Shown in pieces: positions 10,595-20,464 of a stretch of 36,646 nt of DNA. The notes beneath the pieces are model-generated. The model was not told the origin of the DNA. It saw nothing but the letters and a program-made list of their open reading frames with translations, and searched no databases. Source of the stretch: Carex sylvatica (taxonomy: Eukaryota > Streptophyta > Magnoliopsida > Poales > Cyperaceae); assembly GCA_964058845.1 (NCBI GenBank), contig CAXKVR010000119.1, positions 1 to 36,646 of the forward strand, in the 5' to 3' direction. The translations under genes and the position numbers were made by a program. Position 1 is the first letter of the stretch. Every line of letters starts with the position of its first letter.

Positions 10595-13566
10595 ATGTCA
10601 AGCAGTCGTGATCCGTGTGGCACTTCAGATGCTGCAGCTGCATATGATGATGTTGGTTTTGATCCGGCATGGTCAGCAAATAATTTTAGCAATTTATTAT
10701 GGATGCCGCATGACCAACATAAGGTCTCACGAATCTATGACAATGTAAGTTACTCCATTAATCATATAATATTTTTTTTATAAAATATTATATACATATT
10801 TGAATTACAATATTTTATTTTAATCAATTTATATAACATTGACAGGATTACAGAGATATAGGAGTGGAACCTCGAAATGTCTGGACTGGAATTGCGTACA
10901 ATGACATTTGCAAATCATTCTTGCTTAGACTCGGTTGTATCAAGTTTCTCAAATGGATCACATAAAAATTGACCCAGCACTCCTCGCTGGTCTCATGGAG
11001 CGATGGAGACCAGAGACCCACAGTTTTCATCTTCCCGTGGAAGAGATGGCAATAACGCTACATGATGTTTCTTGTCTCTGGGCACTGCCGATCATGGGGT
11101 TACCAGTGATGGGTCATTTAGACCGTACTTGGTCAATCTTAGTGGATCAGCTTCTTGAAAATGGGACCGCAAGTGCGGTGCTTAAAAAGAAGAAGAGATC
11201 GGGGCCAAACGATGCGGCAGAGGTTCGAACGACTTCTGGGTATGCTATAAATTTGAAGGAATTGCGTAATCGATTTGCTGCAATGCTAAACACTCAAGAG
11301 GGTGAGCCTACAGAGGAGCAGATACGTTAGTACACAAGGGCGTATGTACTCGATTTGTTCGGGTCTATGTTTTTTGCCGATTCGTCGGGAGATTCGGTTC
11401 CAGCAATGTATTTATAATTTCTAGTAAATCTTGATTCTCCGGAATAGTACAATTGGGGTGGGGCTATTCTAACTTATCTCTACAGGAGCCTTTGTGTTGT
11501 TGTTCAGCGTAAAACAAAGTGTATGTCAGGGTCAAGTGTGCTTCTATAACATTAGTGTTGGTTTCGTTTACCGACCGGTTGTCCTCGTCCCTTAAATGAT
11601 TGGAGTCCAGATTGGGGCATGCCAAATCAAGAAGAGTGTCCAGCATTCGGAGATAAGTGATGTTGTCTCCATGATTATCACCAAGGTCACAATCGGAGTA
11701 GAGTTAGTTACTTCCGCAACCAACTGCAGAAGCTCGAAGATTACATGGTAAAATGGAAGCCTTACAACGCGATGTTAAATGAGATACCGTGTAAGCTGCC
11801 ATCACGAGTTATTAACGAAAAGGATGTATAGCTAGCTCGTGTACCACTTGTGCACTTTTGGATAATTGAGCATTATTACCCAGATTGTGTGATGCGGCAG
11901 TTCGGGTATGCACAGCCCATCCCGCCACCACTGCCGCTCCCCGAGGATGAGCTACGCTGGTTGCATAAATTTGTTAACAGTTCCAATGTGGAACTAGTAA
12001 ATTGGTCTAATGTGCATCATAATTACGTAAATGAGGCATCTAATCCAGAAAACTACTTAGTTGTTGCAACCGGGTATTGGAGTCATTACGACATATTGCC
12101 ATATCGAAGTTGGTTCCAGAATAATGGCATGTTCAATATATTCTTAGGAAAACAGTGCATAGAGGGTCTTGACGATCCCGTTTCAGAATACAGAGATGAG
12201 ACTAGTGAAGTATGGTACATTCCCGGTGCCCCAAAATCGTCACGTGATGTAAGTTTTATAAATTAGAAATATTTATAAAATGATATTATTTTTTCAGTGG
12301 AGTTACAATTTTTTTTTATTTTATAGTCATTACGAGGGATAAAGATAATATCAGCAGCTATAGGATTGACGAAATCAAGAACACTCAAGAAAATAGGGAA
12401 ATTTTTTCTCAAAGCAAGTTGTGGCCTTCTCAGAGACAATGGTATGGATGCTAAATTGCAAAGTATCTTGAGAGTGGCCGATCTTCCAGACAATATCAAT
12501 GACATCTCAGATGGTGATAATTCAGAACTCATCCCCAACTTGCCGCAAGATTTAGACCCCAACTATCATGATAGATGGATAGAAACAAATGACGGGTTAA
12601 CTGAATATCTCAGAAGCTTTCAAACTGGACCTAGTCAGGTTGATCTGGTAAGTATAAAAATAATACTTTAATTGGTTGTCGATTGTGTTTACTAAGATAG
12701 TAAAATATTAATTATAGGGAGGGGAGGATCATGGCACGACCGCACAAGGCAACGTAGAATCTAGTCAGGACTGTCAGGTAATTATTTAATACTCTAAGAA
12801 ATTAGAAATAATCGTCGAGTTTGTTATTACAATACTAAATTATTTTTATAGAGAACGGAGGACCCAGTTGGGCAGTTCATGTCAGAGTTGTTGGATAACC
12901 CGGTGTACGCCCCAGTTCATCACACACTACCTAGTCAGGTCCATCAGGTATTAATTTCATTACTTATGATTTTTAATTTTAATAATCGTTTATATAGTTT
13001 ATTAAGTACTAAAGTAATTATTATAGGAACCACAAGTTCCTATCACGTTCGCACAAGACAACGCAGGACCTAGTTAGGTCTATCAGGTAATTTTATCTCT
13101 CCTGAAATAAATGTTAACTAATCGTTTATTATGTTTGTTACAAATAATAAAATAATTATTACAGGGAGTGAATACATTTGTCAGTTGGAACCAGACAAAC
13201 GATCAGGTGTATTCTCAGGATGCACAATACATGGGTCATACAGGACCTAGTCCGGTATATCAGGTAATAATTTCAAAATGATATTATTTTATTTAAATGA
13301 TAGTTGATTATATTTATTAAATACTAAAATGATTGTTGCAGGATTCGGATCATATCGAGTTGGCCCCGCTAGATTTTACTGGTGCACAAGACAACATAGG
13401 ACATAGTCCGATCGTTACGCCATGTACGCAAGCAGTAGAGGCCTTTTTTCCATCGTACAATAATATTTATGTCAGGCGTAGGAGAGCGAACAATCAAGAA
13501 GTTATACCAGAACGGAGATACCCAGAGCAAGATCGTCGAGCACTAGATATGTTCACTTTTGATTAG
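10595..13566 (+). pseudogene. Plant mobile domain (PMD, aminotransferase-like) gene, decayed
   Basis: The product resembles the plant mobile domain found in MAIN/MAIL1 and in many plant transposons. Diagnostic stretches are LLAGLMERWRPETHSFHLP, ITLHDVSCLWALPIMGLPV, YNWGGAILTYLYRSLC, FWIIEHYYPDCVMRQFG and NYLVVATGYWSHYD. Exons read from GT/AG sites: 10594-10744, 10846-12248, 12327-12647, 12718-12777, 12852-12947, 13027-13086, 13165-13263, 13342-13566; every coding junction is phase 0. One single-base deletion shifts the frame near 10934. In-frame stops occur at 11328, 11415, 11445, 11547, 11553, 11658, 11829 and 13075. Each is one transition from CAA, CAG or TGG, and the frame is otherwise open. 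In host PMD proteins the domain acts in silencing and genome stability; its role in transposons is unclear. Confidence 0.85.
12600..13420 (+). repeat. Tandem array of phase-0 mini-exons and introns
   Basis: Short exons (60, 96, 60 and 99 nt, flanked by longer ones) end in variants of CCTAGTCAGGTCTATCAG followed directly by GTAATT-like donors. Each intron (about 70-80 nt) ends in an AATAATTATTATAG-like acceptor preceded by AATACTAAA. Encoded ends: TGPSQVDL, SSQDCQ, LPSQVHQ, AGPS*VYQ, TGPSPVYQ; the last exon has AQDNIGHSPI. The exon-plus-intron unit has therefore been duplicated in tandem several times without breaking the frame. Confidence 0.8.
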
Positions 13567-13965
13567 GTATTTAAATTGACTGTTAGTTTTTGTTACGTGG
13601 GAATGTATTTAAATTGACTGTTAGTTAAATGGATTGTTACTTATTTTAGCTTTTACTACTTGAGAATATTTTATTTTATTCTTATTTTATTTTTATTTTG
13701 TATGAATGTTACTTGAACTTGTCTATGCTAGTTTAAACAAAAATAGCTAAATAAACTGCAAAATAACATAAACTTGAACTACTTTAATTAATCTCCAACT
13801 GCAAATCAAATGATCTACAAAAATAAACTATCAAAAATGAGTCTTGGAATCTGAAATCATCTTCAACTATAACCAGAAGATGTTCCTGCTAAAAAAAAAT
13901 TAAAAAAACATTAAATAGAATACACAATTTTTGGATAAGAAAAAATAATAATAAATATTAAAATT
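13567..13965. other. Tail-to-tail spacer between PMD and MURA genes
   Basis: AT-rich sequence holding the presumed overlapping 3' ends of the two convergent genes. A direct TATTTAAATTGACTGTTAGT repeat lies at 13568-13625. On the minus strand, an acceptor near 13889 followed by AGGAACATCTTCTGGTTATA and TGA (13863-13865) may be an alternative last exon of the transposase gene. Confidence 0.45.
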
Positions 13966-14210
13966 TTACAAAGCCTGCTGCATGTATATTGATGTAGAAC
14001 GTCTTGCTTGCTGTCCTATTGTCCTACTAAAAGAAGCCTCTAAACCAATAACACAATATGATGGCCATTAATATATTATGTACATATATTTCAAATGGAA
14101 ATAAAACCAAAATTCATAAATGAAAATAAAATTAACCAACCTGCCGCATGTCTGTCGGACGTCAAACGTCTAGCTTGGTGTCCCACTCTCCTTCCTTGCA
14201 TTTCATCCAT
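13966..14210 (-). repeat. Duplicated C-terminal exon of MURA gene
   Basis: The end of the main exon encodes GHQARRLTSDRHAAG (14141-14187), and the next putative exon encodes GQQARRSTSIYMQQ (about 13973-14015). The nucleotides share GGACA-CAAGC-AGACGTT and a terminal ACATGC-GCAG before the splice site. This mirrors the mini-exon array in the neighbouring PMD gene. Confidence 0.5.
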
Positions 14211-16727
14211 CATCATGACTATACGAGCGTGCTTTCTCCTACCTTTCTTAATTTTATTTTTATCCGGAACAATAGTTAAACCGTCATAACGTGGCCATTC
14301 ACATTGGTTGGCAAAGCCGTGAAATTGGCCACTCCAAGTTTCGGCAAGTGTCTTTGCATAATACAATTGATTTATGAATATATTATGGTTGTATCTCCGG
14401 TTTCGACACATGGCAAGTACATGAGCACACGGTATACCTGTAAGCTGTGGTTTGAGACATGCACATTGTGCTATATTTTCATCACTTATGATGACCTTAT
14501 ACCAGAAAGTTTTTTTTTTATAAGTAAAATTTCCGACTCGTTCTTTGTACACGACCCTCTCATCATTCACCTTGACCTCGTGTTCACCGTGCACACCAAG
14601 TGGCATGGAATTCATTTCTAGATACTTTTTTATTCTTTTTGCTAACAGCTCTTCAACTCGCTTTGACCAAAGTTGTTGACTAGCTAGGCGAGTCATTGCT
14701 TTCTATCGTCTATCCCTAAACTAAGCGAGACACTTGTAATATGTGTCTTCCATGAGTGCAACAACTGGCAATCTCCGGCTATATTTGAATACTATATTCA
14801 ACGATTCAGATCCGTTAGTAGTCATAATTTCCCAATAAGCGTCATTGTCCATGCATTGATACACCTTCCATGGTTTAGGGATCTCATTATGATTGGTATC
14901 TTGATATTTACCGACATTATTTAAGTACGCAACTGCATCTGGATTTTTCTTTCGTAATATTTCGAAGAACTCCTCAAATCTCCATGGCTTCTTTTTGTTC
15001 ACAAGTATTTTAAATAGGTCACAGAGTTTTTTATTGTGTACTTTTTTTATCAAATTCTCGACAATGTGTTGTGAGCACAATCTGTGAACGCACTCGCCAC
15101 CATCCTCGTACCAACCACCATATCTATCGGTGAATACTTTCTTGATCCCCATGTGCTGATTAGAAACAACGCACATGAACTTATTACCAATTACCTCCAT
15201 ATGCAACCACCTCATTAACCATCCCCATGTCTGGAAACTCTTTTTCCCGACTAATGCAAAAGCCAGAGAAAACAACTGGTTCTCAGCATCGTAACCGCAC
15301 GCTATTAGCAATCTCCCTTGATACCTACCAGAAAGGAAGCATGCATCAATACAAATGATTGGCCTGAGATGAGGCACTGCAGCAATGCACGGACCGTAAG
15401 CCCACGCAACTGCCTTAAACAAACTTTCTGTTGGATCTCCCGTGGATTTGTGCGCAACTCCATATTTTGTTCCTGGATTGTCTCTTTTAATTGCTTCCAA
15501 CAGTGAAGTGAGAAGGTTGTAATATTTTTCCCAACTACCGAATAGTTGTGCGATTGTCAGCTCTCGACCACGCCACAACTTGTTATATTTGGGAGTGATT
15601 CCCTTGTAGACTTTACGGACTAGCCCTTTAACGCTTTTAATGGTTAAGGCAACATTTTCCCTAATATCTTCTCGTATAACATCAACGACCATTTCTGCAG
15701 TTAATTGTTCATGATCAGTACGAGAAGTATCGGCATGGCATGTATGTGGCCCTGAAATTATTCTAATTTCCCACTTAGATGAAAAGAATTCCGACTTGGC
15801 ATACAAACGCCACGTACACCTGGTGTCCTTGCATTTGACTACCATGCTAGTTCTATTGCTCCCCGTAATTTTTACTTCAATATTTTTTTTGATGTGATAA
15901 TCATTTATTTTCAATCGTAGAGCATCTTTTGAAGAGAACTCATTACCTACAGCAAGTCTATCATGGCGATGTTGGGGCCTACTGAAGAAGTTGACATCTG
16001 CGGATTGAAATGCTGAGGTGTCATTGAAGCTTACCACAGGGTGACTTACATCACGGTTAGATATGAGAAAATGTTCAGCCTGAACGCGTGGTGTTTGGTA
16101 TGATTGTGTCGAGGTATCATCCCGGACATCCCCTTCTGAATTATTTTCATCATCCCAGTCGGCGTCATCCTCACATGAGTCAGCGTCGTCTTCGTCATCA
16201 CTTTGCGGCACATCATCAAAATCAGTATTAGGATCAGCTACCTCCGGTGGATCGATCCATGGGCTATTCTGATTATTGTATTATGTCTGAACAGACGGTG
16301 ACAACTCGTTCACATTGGGATAAGGCTGCAGATAAAGGTCTTGCCTCGGTGTTTGTTGTGTCGGATAGGATTCGAAGAAACTGGGACCCGCATAATTACC
16401 ACTATATTGGGCCTGTTGAGGTTCTAGTTGTGTTTCCGGTATCATACTATCAACGAATAACTGTGGTTTCATTTCACCGATGATTGGATCCAACTCAATG
16501 TATAAATCGAGAAAAGTTTATTGGATTTGGGCACGCATACTTTGCATATAAATACCTCTCCAACTCTGATCGCACACGATTTCAATTTTCTCATAATAAC
16601 TTCGGGCTGTTGTACCAACATTAACCCGTGCATGTGCTTTTAGGTTATACTCATTCTCGGAATATCCAAGTTGGCGATAAATTTCACCTTTCACATCATA
16701 CCAACCGTATTCATCAGTGACACTCAA
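13966..16727 (-). pseudogene. MULE transposase (MURA-type), decayed
   Basis: DDE-superfamily transposase that would cut and move the element. One frame runs from the ATG at 16727 to about 14141. It has an N-terminal region (16727-16212), an acidic stretch DDEDDADSCEDDADWDDEN, a MuDR-type zinc domain (KCKDTRCTWRLYA then HTC), the MULE core (CIDACFLSGRYQG, ENQLFSLAFALV) and a C-terminal SWIM zinc finger (CAC-x9-CAH). Stops interrupt at 16518-16520, 16281-16283, 14721-14723 and 14703-14705, without frameshift. The usual SDRH motif around the second catalytic Asp reads SNQH (Asn codon 15159-15161), so catalysis should fail even if stops were read through. A donor at 14140 and an acceptor before AGGCTTC (about 14038) join a short last exon ending at 13966. 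Confidence 0.9.
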
Positions 16728-17154
16728 TGAGAATCGAGGACTAATACTATACTATACTCTACTCCTTTACGACCGTGTCGTATTTCACCACCAAAATAAA
16801 TCCTCAGCATCAACATGATTAATTATTTTTATAAATTAACCTACAAAATAATTAATAAATAACATATTATTATTATTACAATAATAATAACTAATATTAA
16901 TTAAATTATTTTACAATAGATAGAATGACGCAGTATAAAATATAATTAATAAGTTAACGATTTAAAATTCAACTTAGTTATTGAAAATAATTACCTATAT
17001 TTTCATATTAACTCCTTCTATCTCTTTCTGGAGCTTCTTTTCTCTCTCTGGCAGATTAACTTCTGTCTCTGTCTTCTCTCTCTGTTGGTAGATTAACTTT
17101 TGTCTCTATCTTCTCTCTCTGTCGGTCTAAATTTTGAATTAATATAGTAATTTT
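16728..17154. other. 5' region of the MURA gene
   Basis: AT-rich leader or promoter of the minus-strand transposase. It includes a CT-rich tandem repeat on + (about 17025-17130, CTTCTCTCTCTGTCGGT variants; unit about 45-50 bp). No clear TATA box could be assigned. Confidence 0.4.
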
Positions 17155-17277
17155 TGGACGGGTCTTACTTTCCCGTCCTGTTTTTCAGAAATTATGTTAT
17201 TTTGGGACGGGTTTTCCCTTCCTGTTCCTGTTTTTATTTTTATTTTTTTTCGGAACGGGTTCTCCCTTCCCGGCCCG

Positions 17278-17339
<62 letters not shown>

Positions 17340-17376
17340 TTTCGGGACAGGACCTCCCTTCCCAGCCCGTATATTT
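17155..17376 (-). repeat. MULE right terminal repeat array
   Basis: Inverted counterparts of the left-end boxes: 17155-17181, 17203-17226, 17250-17277 and 17339-17371. The inner ones are divergent. A (TA)n run and a poly-T tract of about 37 lie between the two outermost boxes. The long homopolymer may be miscounted in assembly. Confidence 0.75.
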
Positions 17377-17770
17377 CATTCTTCATTCTAGGCAATAGCT
17401 AGGTAATAGTAGGTGATCCCAGAGCTAGTGTGCTGGCATAGAAAGATAAAAAATTGTCAAAGCTCGTGATCCCAGAGTGTGCTTTCGCATTGGTCATGTG
17501 AAAGGAGAATAATTAGTTCAAACACATGGGCAATATGATTTTGCAGGAATATTATTAATTAATTAAGTCTCCCTGTCCATATTAATTAGTTAAAACACAT
17601 GGACTTTGAAAACTTGCCTATGGATACAATTGGGTTACAAAAGAATTTTAAAAAGGACAAATTAAAATGGAATCTAAATATAAGACCTAGCCCTAATCCT
17701 ATATAATTAATATATGTTTGTTGAATATCTTTGTATCTCGAATTATCTTTATAAAATCACTCTAATGCTA
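17377..17770. other. Upstream flank of LecRK copy 2, no gene
   Basis: AT-rich. GTGATCCCAGAG occurs twice (17413 and 17466) and AAACACATGG twice (about 17520 and 17594). It does not clearly align with 1226-1400 of copy 1. Otherwise nothing recognised. Confidence 0.4.
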
Positions 17771-17892
17771 GTTCTGAGACGGCTCTTCTGCTTGGTCCCT
17801 TATCTCCTCACATGAATAAATAATATCTGGTCACTTTATATTCTCAAATCCAAAACAACTTCCTGACAAAGAAATAATTTGTTTCTTTAGCC
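17771..17892 (+). promoter_or_regulatory. Proximal promoter and 5' leader of LecRK copy 2
   Basis: Co-linear with 1401-1612 of copy 1 but about 90 nt shorter, lacking two internal stretches. The TATA-like TTTATATTCT is at 17835-17844, about 58 nt from the ATG. Homology to copy 1 begins at GTTCTGAGACGGCTCT. Confidence 0.6.
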
Positions 17893-19872
17893 ATGCTAAT
17901 GATTAAAAACTTTGCTTTGGCTTTTCTCGTCCTCTTAAAAATCACATTCTCATTCAGCCAAGAAGTGGAATTTACATTCAATGGATTCACTGGCACAAAT
18001 TTAACCCTGGACGGTGAAGCATACATCGAGTCAAATGGCCTTTTGAGGTTGACAAATGACACGGCTGAAGTATATGGTCATGCCTTCTACCCCTCTTCAA
18101 TTCGCTTCGGCAGGACCACCTCTTCCTTCTCAACCACATTTGTATTTGCAATTATTTCGAAGGACCTTGGCCTCAGCAGTGATGGGATGGCCTTCTTCAT
18201 CTCACCCTCGAAGAATCTCTCTGCCGCCTTGCAAGGACAATACTTGGGCCTCTTCAATGATCAAAACAACGGCAATCCCACCAATCATATTTTTGCCGTT
18301 GAGCTTGACACGGTAGATAACCCTGAATACGATATAAATAATAATCATGTTGGCATTGATATAAATAGTTTGAAGTCAAGCAAATCTACTTCTGCCGGCT
18401 ATTATGTCGGCGATTCAGGTGCTTTTCAAAATTTGAGCCTTTTCAGTGGTAAAGCAATGCAAGCATGGGTTGAATACGAGAGCCAAGAGACAAAAATTAC
18501 TGTTGCCATATCTCCCATTGGAAAGTCTAAGCCAAGAAAACCTCTACTCTCTTACAAATTCAATCTCTCAACAGTTTTGAAAGATTCTATGTACGTTGGT
18601 TTTTCTTCTTCCACTGGCCCTTTGGTTAGCTCTCATTACATCCTTGGATGGAGCTTTAAACTAAATGGACCAGCACCATCAATTGACCAATCAAAGTTAC
18701 CAAACCTCCCACGTACAGCCCACAAAGGCCGATCAAAAGTCTTAGAAATTGTGATACCTTTTGCATCAGCGGCCTTTATTCTTATTTTAGTTGCTTTCCT
18801 TTTCCTCTATGTGAAGAGGAGGTTCAAGTACACAGAAGTTCTTGAAGATTGGGAAGTTGAGTTTGGTCCACATCGCTTCTCATACAAAGATTTGTACCGG
18901 GCAACCAATGGATTTAAGGAAAATGAGTTGCTTGGAAGTGGTGGATTTGGGAGAGTTTACAAGGGGATGTTACCTGTGTCCAAATTGGAAGTTGCTGTCA
19001 AGCGAGTCACACAAGAATCAAACCAAGGTATTAAGCAGTTTATTGCCGAGGTTGTAAGTATTGGCCAGCTCCGGCATAGAAACCTTGTTCAATTATTGGG
19101 TTATTGCAGGAAGAAAGGGGAGCTCCTTTTGGTATATGATTACATGCCAAATGGGAGCCTTGACAAGTATTTGTATGATCAAGAAAATCCGACCCTTAAT
19201 TGGATCCAACGAATCAAAATTGTCAAAGGAGTAGCTTCAGGTCTTTTATACCTCCACGAGGATTGGGAGCAAGTCGTCATTCACCGAGACGTTAAGGCCA
19301 GCAATGTTTTATTAGACTGTGATTTAAACGCAAGATTAGGTGACTTTGGCCTTGCAAAACTATACGATCGTGATACTGACCCTCAAACCACTCATGTGGC
19401 TGGTACAATGGGTTATATTGCCCCAGAGCTTGTGAGAACTGGCAAGGCAACACCTCTTACTGATGTGTTTGCCTTTGGTGTGTTCCTGTTAGAGGTTGTT
19501 TGCAATAAGAGACCATTACATTCCGGTGCACAAGGGGAGAGAATGATTCTATTCGATCAGGTGTTAGATCACTGGAAATTCGGATCGTTAGCCGATATTG
19601 TGGACCCGAGATTAGGTGAATGTTATATAGTACAGGAGGTAGATATGGTGCTAAAACTTGGTTTGCTTTGCTCACATCCACTACCTAGTGCCAGGCCGAG
19701 CATGCGACATGTTGTGCAATATTTGGAAGGTGATGTACCCCTACCAGATTTATCGGCAATATATATTGACTTTAGCACGCTTACAATGCTTCAGAATGAA
19801 GGATTTGATTCTTATATTATGTCACATCCCTCTACAATGACATCTTTCTCTGGTTTATCTGGTGGTAGATGA
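17893..19872 (+). CDS. L-type lectin receptor-like kinase (LecRK), copy 2
   Basis: An intact, intronless 659-residue paralogue of the gene at 1613. Signal peptide about 1-23; legume-lectin domain about 24-259; transmembrane helix about 283-307; kinase about 342-616. Visible kinase residues are GSGGFG (348-353), Lys370, HRDVKASN (464-471), DFG (484-486) and APE (510-512), so it is probably an active RD kinase. Differences from copy 1 are spread through the lectin domain (YDINN for FQDINGN, LFSGKAMQAW for LISRKAMQVW), while the kinase is very similar. This fits relaxed or diversifying change in ligand sensing. The tail has one SHPSTMTS unit. Start chosen as the ATG matching copy 1. Its upstream region has been interrupted by transposons. 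Confidence 0.97.
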   Translation: MLMIKNFALAFLVLLKITFSFSQEVEFTFNGFTGTNLTLDGEAYIESNGLLRLTNDTAEVYGHAFYPSSIRFGRTTSSFSTTFVFAIISKDLGLSSDGMAFFISPSKNLSAALQGQYLGLFNDQNNGNPTNHIFAVELDTVDNPEYDINNNHVGIDINSLKSSKSTSAGYYVGDSGAFQNLSLFSGKAMQAWVEYESQETKITVAISPIGKSKPRKPLLSYKFNLSTVLKDSMYVGFSSSTGPLVSSHYILGWSFKLNGPAPSIDQSKLPNLPRTAHKGRSKVLEIVIPFASAAFILILVAFLFLYVKRRFKYTEVLEDWEVEFGPHRFSYKDLYRATNGFKENELLGSGGFGRVYKGMLPVSKLEVAVKRVTQESNQGIKQFIAEVVSIGQLRHRNLVQLLGYCRKKGELLLVYDYMPNGSLDKYLYDQENPTLNWIQRIKIVKGVASGLLYLHEDWEQVVIHRDVKASNVLLDCDLNARLGDFGLAKLYDRDTDPQTTHVAGTMGYIAPELVRTGKATPLTDVFAFGVFLLEVVCNKRPLHSGAQGERMILFDQVLDHWKFGSLADIVDPRLGECYIVQEVDMVLKLGLLCSHPLPSARPSMRHVVQYLEGDVPLPDLSAIYIDFSTLTMLQNEGFDSYIMSHPSTMTSFSGLSGGR

Positions 19873-20215
19873 TAGAACGGACTCTTTGTTATATAATTTT
19901 CCTCTTTCTTTTTTATATTTGTTTCTGATCTTGTAATTTTCATGGTTGCATTTGTCAGTCAACTTACTAATTTGAAGAATTGTGTACAGAGCTGTATTTT
20001 CTGAAAGTAATTTTTATTTTGGGAAAAATTGTTATTTGACATTCCAAAACCTTCAAATTGTAAAAATGTCACTTCAAACTTCATTAATTTGTAATTTTGT
20101 CACTTCAAATAATTAATGACTAAAATGCCCTCCCTTCTTCTTCTCCTCTTCTTCTTCTCCAAATAATATGTAACAACTTAATGTAAGATCGTTATCAAAT
20201 AAAATGATAACTTAT
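19873..20215. other. 3' flank of LecRK copy 2 with extra foldback end
   Basis: 3' UTR region, then 20020-20150, which repeats the outer about 130 nt of the inverted-repeat arm starting at 20216 (TTATTTG/ATCACTCC, TTAATGACTAAAAT). It thus holds a third, direct copy of that terminal sequence. No gene. Confidence 0.55.
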
Positions 20216-20368
20216 AGGAAAAAATGGTTATTTATCACTCCAAATTCTTCAAATTTGAAAAATGTCTTCTCAAATTTTAAAATTGTAATAATGTCACTCT
20301 AAATTTCATTAATTTTTAATTTTGCCACTCCAAATAATTAATGACTAAAATATCCTCAGGCTCTTCCT

Positions 20369-20464
20369 CTCCAAACTGTGCTGTGCGTGGCGAACCGGCT
20401 CGACCCCATTGCCGTGCCTCTCTCCGACGCGCTCGGCCACGTCTTGACTAAGGATGTTCTCGCT
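20369..20464 (+). pseudogene. MoeA/CNX1 N-terminal domain-like fragment, left arm
   Basis: The + frame reads RLDPIAVPLSDALGHVLTKD. The pattern RL-x-P-x2-V-x-L-x2-ALG-x-VL-x2-D is the start of the MoeA N-terminal domain found in molybdopterin molybdotransferase (plant CNX1). About 32 codons are recognisable, then similarity is lost before the stop. It has no start and cannot encode a domain. The right-arm copy is closer to the family. Short length keeps this tentative. Confidence 0.5.

Larger units (their letters stand above)
9580..17376. mobile_element. Mutator-like element with PMD and MURA genes
   Basis: A Mutator-like DNA transposon of about 7.8 kb. Its ends carry inverted arrays of a GC-rich box, GGGAAGGGAGGACC then TCCCGAAAAG, at 9590-9790 and 17155-17376. 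Inside are two convergent genes: a plant-mobile-domain gene on + (10595-13566) and a MURA-type transposase on - (13966-16727). The arrangement is like maize MuDR (mudrA/mudrB convergent), but the partner gene is unrelated to mudrB. Both genes carry nonsense codons, so this copy is non-autonomous now. Neither exact boundary nor a 9-11 bp target duplication could be fixed. Confidence 0.8.

Noticed and set aside
12600..13420. CRISPR-like or satellite array
   Set aside because: Spacing and splice-site structure show exon/intron duplication in a plant gene; CRISPR is not expected in a plant nuclear genome.
9550..17390. TTTCATT near 9557 and 17377 as MULE target duplication
   Set aside because: Only 7 nt, AT-rich, and not abutting matched ends at both sides.
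17154..17402. Phe-rich frames on both strands
   Set aside because: Translation of the poly-T and (TA)n stretch in the MULE right end.
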